Source: Phycisphaerales bacterium (GTDB lineage: Bacteria > Planctomycetota > Phycisphaerae > Sedimentisphaerales > Anaerobacaceae). From it: DNA of 6,184 nucleotides. Shown here one piece after another: positions 1 through 5,233 of the stretch (positions are counted from its first letter, which is position 1; each line of letters opens with the position of its first letter). The DNA is taken from positions 1 through 6,184 of the forward strand of contig DQCG01000189.1 in NCBI GenBank assembly GCA_003533825.1, read 5' to 3'. A program made the translations under genes and the position numbers. Below the pieces are notes generated by a model that saw only the letters and a program-made list of their open reading frames with translations, had not been told where the DNA came from and ran no database searches.

Positions 1-824
1 CCAGTGTTGCGGCCCTCGTAACCCTTGCGGACCTGTATCGTCTCAGCGGCGACTTTGACCAGGCAAATTCCTGGATCGAGCAGGCTAAGCAGATGGATCC
101 GAACAGTCAAACTGTTATCCATGGCCGGTTTATATGGCTGGTCGCACAGAAACAGTATGAGGAAATCGAAGATATTAGTTCTGCATATATCTCAGCCAAA
201 GATCAGAATCCGACGACAGTTCTGACCGCCGCAACGGTATTAACCACTTTGGACTCTATGGTGCTCAAGAAAGAAGGAGTGAAACTTTACGAACATGCGG
301 TGACATTATCGCCAACATTATCACCAACATCGAAAAAAGCGCACCTGGGTCTGGCATTCGCCCTCTACCAGACTGGTGATGCCGAACGTGCGAAGAATGT
401 CTACCAGGAACTGCTCAAGCAGTACCCAAGAGATATACAAATTCTCAACGACCTCGCATGGATTATCCAGGAGCATGATCAAGACTACGAAGCTGCGCTT
501 GAACTGGCGAATAAAGGTTTAATAATTGAATCGGATGAACTGCATCTTCTCGATACGAGGGGAACGATTCTATCCAATATGCCGATCCGGCTTGCCGATG
601 CGAAGAGGGACTTTCAAAGGCTTGTGAATTTAACATCCCCAGGTGCAATCCAAGCCAATGAAATCCAGCAGGCAAAGGCGCTTCTGCAACTCGGCCGGGT
701 TTGTGCAAAACTCAATGAACTCACCGAGGCGAAACAGCACTTGCAGAAGGCCTTTGAGATTGACCAAAAAATTAACATATTCACGCCGGAAGAACGGTCG
801 GAAATCGAGGGCATTATTCAGTAA
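1..824 (+). CDS. TPR-repeat protein, 3' part (5' end outside window)
   Basis: The reading frame is open from the first full codon at position 3 to the TAA at 822-824, giving 273 visible residues. The internal ATG at 93 is not the real start, because the repeat pattern continues upstream of it (ADLYRLSGDFDQANSWIEQA is a typical TPR helix pair). About seven 34-residue-type TPR units can be traced, including ALYQTGDAERAKNVYQELL, LNDLAWIIQEHDQDYEAALE and LLQLGRVCAKLNELTEAKQH. The combination LNDLAW followed by LLDTRG is common near the C-terminus of long TPR proteins linked to exosortase/PEP-CTERM and exopolysaccharide loci (known from the family, recalled rather than searched). TPRs form a protein-binding superhelix, so a scaffold or assembly role is inferred. 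Any signal peptide or lipobox would lie upstream and cannot be seen. A 12-bp in-frame tandem duplication lies at 303-326. I see no clear terminator after the stop. Confidence 0.9.
   Translation, partial: SVAALVTLADLYRLSGDFDQANSWIEQAKQMDPNSQTVIHGRFIWLVAQKQYEEIEDISSAYISAKDQNPTTVLTAATVLTTLDSMVLKKEGVKLYEHAVTLSPTLSPTSKKAHLGLAFALYQTGDAERAKNVYQELLKQYPRDIQILNDLAWIIQEHDQDYEAALELANKGLIIESDELHLLDTRGTILSNMPIRLADAKRDFQRLVNLTSPGAIQANEIQQAKALLQLGRVCAKLNELTEAKQHLQKAFEIDQKINIFTPEERSEIEGIIQ
303..326 (+). repeat. 12-bp in-frame tandem duplication in the TPR gene
   Basis: The unit ACATTATCGCCA (303-314) is followed directly by ACATTATCACCA (315-326), with 11 of 12 bases identical; a further ACATCG follows. It encodes TLSP twice (TLSPTLSPTS) and sits in the turn between two TPR units, adding four residues to the linker. 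It is probably a replication-slippage duplication. Confidence 0.75.
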
Positions 825-1064
825 AGCGGCAGATAAGAGCCCTATTAAAACTCAGAAAACACGCATAAACTGCCTGTTTGGATTCATAAATGTAGCTATT
901 CTTTGAAATATCCGTCGTTATTTTAGATTTTTTCTAATTAATTTTATGCATGCTAAGCTTTTAAGGTGAAATTCTGTATTTCTTAAGTACTTATTAACAA
1001 AGACCTTAACGCGAAGATTTTAAGCCGAATCCCACAAGCTCCTAAAAAATTACACTTTTTCATT

Positions 1065-1111
1065 TTTTTCCTGAGAATTCACTTGACAATATCGAGCCAT
1101 TTCATTAATAT
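1065..1111 (+). promoter_or_regulatory. Sigma70-type promoter with shared upstream block, first PEP-CTERM-like gene
   Basis: The -35 element TTGACA (1083-1088) matches consensus in full and is followed after 17 bp by the -10 element TAATAT (1106-1111). The expected start of transcription is near 1118, leaving a leader of about 90 nt. Immediately upstream and overlapping the -35 is a block made of TTTTTC (1065-1070), TGAGAAT (1072-1078) and ACTTGA (1081-1086). The same block recurs without gaps upstream of the second PEP-CTERM-like gene (2254-2275), at the same distance from the -10. The promoter call rests on sequence match alone. Confidence 0.7.
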
Positions 1112-1122
1112 TAGTAGAATAG

Positions 1123-1141
1123 GTAATATGTGTAATGTTAC
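1123..1141 (+). promoter_or_regulatory. Possible 5'-leader hairpin
   Basis: GTAATAT (1123-1129) can pair with ATGTTAC (1135-1141) in RNA, with one G-U pair and a 5-nt loop. It would lie within about 5 nt of the predicted transcript start, a position where hairpins often protect an mRNA from 5'-end decay. The stem is AT-rich and short, so its stability is uncertain. The second PEP-CTERM-like gene has no obvious equivalent. Confidence 0.3.
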
Positions 1142-1208
1142 TTTGGAGTAGATAAAGATCTGAAGTACAGTAAATGTAATAGAAATTTTCTTTTGGAGGA
1201 GTGATCTT

Positions 1209-1964
1209 ATGAATGCACACAAGAACATAGTAGTTCGTCTACTCATTGTAGCAGTTGTTTTGGTCAGTTTTTCCGGCTCTCGGTGTTTGGCTGATCTTTC
1301 TGCTATTTACGGTGAACCTGTACATGGTGAAGCTGTAGCTCAGGAGTATTGGGATAATTACTCTTTTTTGTCTCTGCCGGAGCTTACAGCTGCTGGTGGC
1401 GGCCTTGTTGGAATGGATGGTTGGAATAACACTAGTACCACATTGGCGTGGGAGATTGCGTTCGATTCAAGCACGCAGCTTTATTCGTACACTTACTACT
1501 CCAATGTACTAGATAAATCCCCGAGCCACCATATTATCGAGGTCTCCCCGGAGTTCCAATATGGTGACTTCACAGATTACACAGGGTACATTGGGGGAGA
1601 TGAGCTAGCCGAGTTGAGATCTAACGTGACAACCAATACAACGTGGGGTCCTTCGACCTCGAATCCTTCTATGCCAGGTAGTATACCCGGCATCAAATTT
1701 GACTCTAAAAATGAAGGTTTAAGTGACATAGTAACTTTTACTAGCAACCGTGTGCCAGTGTGGGGTAATTACTATACAAAAGGCGGTGTAGATGCTGAAG
1801 CGTGGAACACGGGTTTTGATTCAGATTATTCTGCAGTTGGTGCTTACGATGACTCTGGCATGTTTATTCCAAGGCCGGATACGGTAGTTCCTGTCCCTGG
1901 AGCTATGCTTCTCGGAATGCTCGGCATGGGGGTAGCCGGCATGAAATTGCGTAAATACGCATAG
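1209..1964 (+). CDS. Secreted PEP-CTERM-like sorted protein (251 aa)
   Basis: The ATG at 1209 is preceded by GGAGGAG (1195-1201) with a 7-base gap, which fixes the start. Residues 1-28 form a signal peptide: a KNIVVR n-region, a hydrophobic core, and likely cleavage after CLA at A28. The mature part is rich in Ser, Thr, Tyr, Gly and Asp. It contains SHHIIEVSPEF (about 106-116) and a later stretch TFTSNRVPVWGNYYTKGG (176-193). I recall similar patterns (Sh-iiEvS, f-S-R-PVWG-fY-K-G) in PEP-CTERM proteins of several phyla, but no enzymatic motif is visible. The tail has the three parts of a sorting signal: PVPGA (228-232), a hydrophobic helix (LLGMLGMGVAG), and a basic end (KLRKYA). Expected fate is export by Sec, then recognition and cleavage by an exosortase-type enzyme and surface display or release. 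It has its own promoter and terminator, so it appears monocistronic. The function of the body is unknown. Confidence 0.92.
   Translation: MNAHKNIVVRLLIVAVVLVSFSGSRCLADLSAIYGEPVHGEAVAQEYWDNYSFLSLPELTAAGGGLVGMDGWNNTSTTLAWEIAFDSSTQLYSYTYYSNVLDKSPSHHIIEVSPEFQYGDFTDYTGYIGGDELAELRSNVTTNTTWGPSTSNPSMPGSIPGIKFDSKNEGLSDIVTFTSNRVPVWGNYYTKGGVDAEAWNTGFDSDYSAVGAYDDSGMFIPRPDTVVPVPGAMLLGMLGMGVAGMKLRKYA
1890..1961 (+). repeat. Sorting-tail coding repeat, copy 1
   Basis: These 24 codons, from PVPGA to the final RKYA, match 3044-3115 at 61 of 72 bases. Of the 11 differences, 9 are single synonymous changes and the other two make one Met-to-Phe change after PVPGA. The pattern points to selection on the protein tail rather than a recent DNA copy. 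Confidence 0.85.
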
Positions 1965-2002
1965 TACCAATAACGATAACCATATATTCAACAGCAAAAC
2001 TT

Positions 2003-2040
2003 ACAGGCGAAGCTTTTAATAAAGGAGCTTCGCCTGTTTT
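2003..2040 (+). terminator. Intrinsic terminator after the first PEP-CTERM-like gene
   Basis: ACAGGCGAAGCT (2003-2014) and AGCTTCGCCTGT (2026-2037) form a perfect 12-bp stem with an 11-nt loop, followed by TTTT (2037-2040). It starts 39 bases after the stop at 1964. The GC-rich stem stands out in an otherwise AT-rich gap. Confidence 0.9.
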
Positions 2041-2166
2041 CTAAATATAATTGTTAAAATATAACAATTCTTGAAATCATTGATAGAACCATAATTTATC
2101 TCAATAACCTCATGGTTATTAATTCAGTCAATTACGCCCGCCGATATGTAATGACGTGAAAATCGC

Positions 2167-2199
2167 AAGATAAAAAAGTTTATGGCCTAACTTTATCTT
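2167..2199. other. Bulged inverted repeat (candidate hairpin)
   Basis: AAGATAAA (2167-2174), three unpaired A, then GTT (2178-2180) can pair with AACTTTATCTT (2189-2199) around an 8-nt loop. It ends 55 bases before the shared promoter block of the second PEP-CTERM-like gene. A T-rich run (TATTTTT) follows 4 bases later, so a weak second terminator is possible, but the stem is mostly A-T pairs. Confidence 0.35.
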
Positions 2200-2253
2200 C
2201 ATGTATTTTTCGTAACCAAGAGTATTCTTATCGGAACTATCGTCCAAGTGACA

Positions 2254-2300
2254 TTTTTCTTGAGAATAAACTTGATTTTATTGAAGTAAATCTTTATAAT
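2254..2300 (+). promoter_or_regulatory. Sigma70-type promoter with shared upstream block, second PEP-CTERM-like gene
   Basis: The -35 element TTGATT (2272-2277) and the -10 element TATAAT (2295-2300, full consensus) are 17 bp apart. TTTTTC (2254-2259), TGAGAAT (2261-2267) and ACTTGA (2270-2275) repeat the block found at 1065-1086, with 19 of 22 positions identical and no gaps. The -10 elements fall at the same offset in both copies. Transcription would begin near 2307, giving a leader of about 75 nt. Confidence 0.72.
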
Positions 2301-2380
2301 GAAGTAATTGAGGAGTGGAACAGTAAGGTTGATGGAGAGGAATTAATCAAGAGTAATAAAGTTTTTTCACAAGGTGGTAA

Positions 2381-3118
2381 ATGTCAAGTATATTAAAACG
2401 TCTTATGAACTATCGGATTATAGCTCTTATCTTTGTGGTTACTTTATCGACAACGGCTCGAGCAGATTTGTTCGAATCATGGGGAGTTGTTGAAAACAAT
2501 TCAGGCATGCCGGGAGTAGTCGCATCAAAGCTTACGCTTTCTGTCACGGATGCCGGAAACGACCAGGTTCTTTTCACTTTCAACCATATTGGTGACCCAT
2601 CTGATCCGGACCTTGATTTTTATATTGCAGATGTTTATTTTGACGATGGAGCATTGATTGGAATAGCAAGCATTGACAATTCTGATGCTGGAGTAAGTTT
2701 TAGTCACACGGCAAGTCCTGGAAATCTTCCCGGGGGAAATACTGTAACTCCTGCTTTTGTGACAAGCGGCGATGATAAACATCATTTCTCTGCAGATGCT
2801 GATTCTCCAGTAGCTGATAATGGTGTGGGGCCAAGCGAGTCCTTGGGAGTAATTTTTGACCTTTTGGATGGCAAAACTTTTAACGATGTTATCAACACAA
2901 TCTACGTAGGTTTTGATCCGACGACATATTATGGCGGCGGCACTTATGATGGCTGGAAAGTACCAAGTTTAAGAATCGGTATGCACGTCCAGGGAATTGA
3001 TGGTCCCTGGGAAGATGATGCAAGTGATACCTACATCTTGACTCCAGTTCCGGGAGCTTTTCTTCTTGGTATGCTCGGTATGGGTGTAGCCGGAATGAAA
3101 TTGCGTAAATATGCATGA
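2381..3118 (+). CDS. Secreted PEP-CTERM-like sorted protein (245 aa)
   Basis: The ATG at 2381 directly follows an in-frame TAA, so no earlier start exists. AAGGTGG (2371-2377) is a moderate, closely spaced ribosome site. Residues 1-28 form a signal peptide with likely cleavage after ARA at A28, leaving Asp-Leu, as in the first secreted protein. The body follows a pattern I recall from many PEP-CTERM proteins: an FTF strand, IADVYFDDGALIGIASI (82-98), SPGNLPGGN (112-120), FSADADSPV..NGV.P.ESLGVIFDL (136-161) and SLRIGMHVQG (196-205). This suggests a beta-sandwich surface domain of unknown role. About 20 residues before SLRIG (roughly 175-194) look like an insertion relative to the usual pattern. 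The tail has PVPGA (222-226), a hydrophobic helix and KLRKYA. The body is unrelated to the upstream secreted protein. No clear terminator follows, so transcription may run on towards wecB. Confidence 0.92.
   Translation: MSSILKRLMNYRIIALIFVVTLSTTARADLFESWGVVENNSGMPGVVASKLTLSVTDAGNDQVLFTFNHIGDPSDPDLDFYIADVYFDDGALIGIASIDNSDAGVSFSHTASPGNLPGGNTVTPAFVTSGDDKHHFSADADSPVADNGVGPSESLGVIFDLLDGKTFNDVINTIYVGFDPTTYYGGGTYDGWKVPSLRIGMHVQGIDGPWEDDASDTYILTPVPGAFLLGMLGMGVAGMKLRKYA
3044..3115 (+). repeat. Sorting-tail coding repeat, copy 2
   Basis: This is the partner of 1890-1961. The encoded tail differs only by Phe for Met after PVPGA. Codons change mostly at third positions (Pro, Val, Leu, Gly, Tyr), so the two tails have been separate for some time yet kept the same protein sequence. 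Confidence 0.85.
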
Positions 3119-3188
3119 GTGCCTTGGCCAGTAATCATACCGTTGAATAATTCAGACTGGGGGATTTATCAGCAATCTACATTTCCTG

Positions 3189-3218
3189 TTGATTGAGGGG
3201 GTATTGTTGTAGTAAAAT
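3189..3218 (+). promoter_or_regulatory. Possible promoter of wecB-elyC
   Basis: TTGATT (3189-3194) and TAAAAT (3213-3218) are 18 bp apart, with a predicted start of transcription near 3225 and a leader of about 48 nt. The TGAGAAT block of the two secreted-protein genes is absent here. The gap also holds an 11-bp palindrome, TGAATAATTCA (3144-3154), nested inside CCAGT/ACTGG (3128-3132 and 3156-3160). It has no T run and is not a clear terminator. Confidence 0.4.
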
Positions 3219-3272
3219 AGCAGGAAGTAAACGCAACAGTTTGTTAATCTGATTGATAAGCTTTTCACAACT

Positions 3273-4376
3273 ATGAAAATAATAAATATAGTCGGTGCAC
3301 GTCCTAATTTCATGAAGATTGCTCCATTGATGGAGCAGTACAGGCATCATTCCAACATAGAGCCGCTGCTTATTCATACAGGTCAGCATTACGATGAGAA
3401 GATGAGCGACCTGTTCTTCCGGCAGCTCGGTATTCCGGAGCCGGACATCAATCTGGAAGTCGGGTCAGGCACACATGCCTTCCAGACGGCCGAGATAATG
3501 AAGGCCTTCGAGCCGGTTGTGCTCGAACATGAGCCGGATGTCGTGCTGGTCGTCGGCGATGTCAATAGTACAATTGCGTGCGGATTAGTCGCCGTAAAGC
3601 TCGGCGTAAAGCTTATCCACGTCGAGGCGGGATTGCGCAGCGGTGATCGCTCCATGCCGGAGGAGATAAACCGGGTCCTCACCGACTCGATCAGCGATAT
3701 GCTGTTTTGCACCGAACAAAGCGGCGTAGATAATCTAATCAAAGAAGGTATCGCAAGCGAGAAAATCCACCTGGTCGGCAATGTCATGATCGACACATTG
3801 CTGAATAATCTTCAGAAAGCCAAGGAATCAAAAATAATCGAGCAATTACAAGCACAGGGCCTTATCGGCAGTGATGGATTTGCCGTGCTAACCATGCACA
3901 GGCCTTCGAATGTGGATGGCTCGAAGAGATTCTTGCAAATCCTCGACGCCTTAGAGGTCATTCAGAAAGAGCTGCCTATTCTGTTCCCTATTCATCCCCG
4001 AACTCGCAGGAACCTGGCGGAACTGGGCCTGCAGGCTCGAATGGATTCATTACGAAACATACATCTGATGGACCCAATCGGGTATCTGGACTTTCTGAAG
4101 CTGAACTCCTGCGCCAAGGTCGTTCTGACCGACTCCGGCGGTATCCAGGAAGAAACAACAGTACTTAAAGTTCCGTGCATCACTCTGCGAGAGAATACGG
4201 AGCGGCCGATTACGGCGGAGATCGGCTCGAATCAGATTGTCGGCACGGATCCGCAGAGGATTGTCGCCGCATATCGTAACGCTACCAGCGGCAACTGGAG
4301 AGAGCCGCAGATCCCTCCGCTATGGGATGGCAAAGCCGCCCGGCGAATTGTAAGAATCCTTCTTGAAAAACTCTGA
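3273..4376 (+). CDS. wecB: UDP-N-acetylglucosamine 2-epimerase (non-hydrolysing)
   Basis: This cytoplasmic enzyme interconverts UDP-GlcNAc and UDP-ManNAc, supplying ManNAc or its derivatives for surface polysaccharide. The 367 residues match the usual family length of about 370. The N-terminus MKIINIVGARPNFMKIAPL is the standard start of the GT-B-like fold. Family motifs are intact: TGQHYD (36-41), GDVNST with D96, HVEAGLRS with E118, MPEEINR with E130/E131, TMHRPSNVD with H209, IHPRTR with H241, TDSGGIQEE (286-294) and RENTERP (306-312). D96, E118, E131 and H209 correspond to the residues important for catalysis in E. coli WecB (Asp95, Glu117, Glu131, His213). The hydrolysing, sialic-acid-type branch is less likely given the overall motif set. 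No good Shine-Dalgarno site precedes the ATG, but the N-terminal motif fixes the start. The ElyC-like gene follows after 66 bp, probably in the same operon. Confidence 0.96.
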   Translation: MKIINIVGARPNFMKIAPLMEQYRHHSNIEPLLIHTGQHYDEKMSDLFFRQLGIPEPDINLEVGSGTHAFQTAEIMKAFEPVVLEHEPDVVLVVGDVNSTIACGLVAVKLGVKLIHVEAGLRSGDRSMPEEINRVLTDSISDMLFCTEQSGVDNLIKEGIASEKIHLVGNVMIDTLLNNLQKAKESKIIEQLQAQGLIGSDGFAVLTMHRPSNVDGSKRFLQILDALEVIQKELPILFPIHPRTRRNLAELGLQARMDSLRNIHLMDPIGYLDFLKLNSCAKVVLTDSGGIQEETTVLKVPCITLRENTERPITAEIGSNQIVGTDPQRIVAAYRNATSGNWREPQIPPLWDGKAARRIVRILLEKL

Positions 4377-4442
4377 AATCCGAATCTTTTTCAATATCAA
4401 AAGTATATCCAATGATGGTCTCATCCAAAGGGAGTATGAAAG

Positions 4443-5219
4443 ATGTATGAACTGATTGCATTATTGACAACTCCAATCATATGGGTATTAGGCCTTATAG
4501 TACTGGGCTTGATCTTTGGCCTGAAGCAGCGGCGAAAGAAGCTCTGTTTCCTTGGACGGATTCTGATTATCGTAGCAGGGCTGGTTTTATATCTGTTTAG
4601 CATATCTGCAATCTCTGACCGACTTCTGTATTCTCTGGAAAGCCAATATCGCCAGCCTCATGTCGATGTCCTCTCCGGCCTGGATATTGTTGTCGTTCTT
4701 GGCGCCGGGTATCATCCTTCAGGAGCATTAAGAGAATCCGCTGATCCGACCGGTTTGGCCTATGCGCGGGTCCGTGGAGGTGTAAAGGCCTTTAAGAACA
4801 GTGGGGCCGGAGCGATCGCTTTTTGCGAAGGTTGGAGAGAAGACGCCCGGGAAAGCGGAGCCGAGGTGATGAAAGCGCTTGCGATAGAATTAGGAGTGCG
4901 GGAGGACAAGATAATAACCGAAGACAAATCACAAACCACCATGACAAATGCCACGGAACTGAAAAGATTACTTGCTACGAAAGAAAACAGGCATATCGGT
5001 CTTGCGACTTCGGCGCTGCATATGCCCCGGGCAGAACGGGTGTTAAGACAGATCTTTGCCGGCGACACTATCGTGCCTATTCCGGTAGGCTATCTCTATA
5101 CACCAGAAAATCGATATCTGGATAATTTTATCCCATCCGCGAGAAACCTGCAGACAAGCACAGAAGCACTCCACGAATGGATTGGTATGCTTTGGTATAA
5201 AATTCGATATAGCAGATGA
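4443..5219 (+). CDS. ElyC/YdcF-family (DUF218) inner-membrane envelope protein
   Basis: The ATG at 4443 is preceded by AAAGGGAG (4427-4434) with an 8-base gap. The 258-residue length and layout match E. coli ElyC (YcbC): two membrane helices near residues 5-27 and 37-57, then a DUF218 domain. That domain has DIVVVLGAGY (81-90), GAEVMKAL with E141, ITEDKSQTTMTNA (158-170) and TSALHMPRA with H193 (189-197). The C-terminal IPSARNL...EALHEWIG stretch also resembles ElyC more than the shorter SanA or YdcF proteins. In E. coli, ElyC affects peptidoglycan assembly and enterobacterial common antigen, and is tied to undecaprenyl-phosphate use. A role in lipid-carrier or polymer control is therefore inferred here; the reaction is not established. 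One oddity is FCEGW, where the family usually has Gly-Gly. Its place directly after wecB supports a polysaccharide link. The stop is only 14 bp from the end of the convergent lipoprotein gene. Confidence 0.85.
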   Translation: MYELIALLTTPIIWVLGLIVLGLIFGLKQRRKKLCFLGRILIIVAGLVLYLFSISAISDRLLYSLESQYRQPHVDVLSGLDIVVVLGAGYHPSGALRESADPTGLAYARVRGGVKAFKNSGAGAIAFCEGWREDARESGAEVMKALAIELGVREDKIITEDKSQTTMTNATELKRLLATKENRHIGLATSALHMPRAERVLRQIFAGDTIVPIPVGYLYTPENRYLDNFIPSARNLQTSTEALHEWIGMLWYKIRYSR

Positions 5220-5233
5220 TACTCATATACAAT

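Larger units (their letters stand above)
825..1208. other. AT-rich intergenic region upstream of the first PEP-CTERM-like gene
   Basis: I find no convincing coding frame in this 384-bp stretch, which is much richer in A and T than the TPR gene before it. The 3' half holds the promoter at 1065-1111, a small 5'-leader hairpin and a strong Shine-Dalgarno site. The first 240 bp hold only weak AT-rich inverted repeats (for example TTAGA/TCTAA around 923-937). None of these is a credible intrinsic terminator for the TPR gene. Confidence 0.6.
1965..2380. other. AT-rich intergenic region with terminator, inverted repeats and promoter
   Basis: This 416-bp stretch has no convincing coding frame. In order it holds: the terminator at 2003-2040; a perfect 8-bp inverted repeat AATTGTTA/TAACAATT at 2049-2069 (5-nt spacer); a perfect 7-bp inverted repeat AATAACC/GGTTATT at 2103-2120 (4-nt loop); a longer hairpin at 2167-2199, in which AAGATAAA, a 3-A bulge and GTT pair with AACTTTATCTT; and the promoter at 2254-2300. 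The three repeats could be regulator sites or an unannotated small RNA. They match no RNA family I know. Confidence 0.55.

Noticed and set aside
901..960. Terminator after the TPR gene (TTAGA/TCTAA with a T-rich loop)
   Set aside because: The stem has only five pairs, mostly A-T, and the T run lies in the loop rather than after the stem.
1000..2381. Sigma54 (-24/-12) promoters, expected because some PEP-CTERM systems use RpoN with PrsK/PrsR
   Set aside because: No TGGCAC-N5-TTGC-like element was found upstream of either sorted-protein gene. Good -35/-10 pairs with 17-bp spacing are present instead.
3389..3796. 135-codon open frame on the minus strand inside wecB
   Set aside because: It lies fully antisense to a gene with intact family motifs, has a Ser/Pro/Thr-rich composition typical of reversed coding sequence, and shows no recognisable motif.
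4363..4394. TTGAAAAA/TTTTTCAA inverted repeat across the end of wecB, as a possible terminator
   Set aside because: The arms are almost all A-T, the loop is 16 nt and no T run follows the second arm. The ElyC-like gene begins soon after, so it is more likely chance.
4760..5068. 102-codon open frame on the minus strand inside the ElyC-like gene
   Set aside because: It is antisense to the DUF218 domain and has no domain-like pattern; it is a shadow frame.
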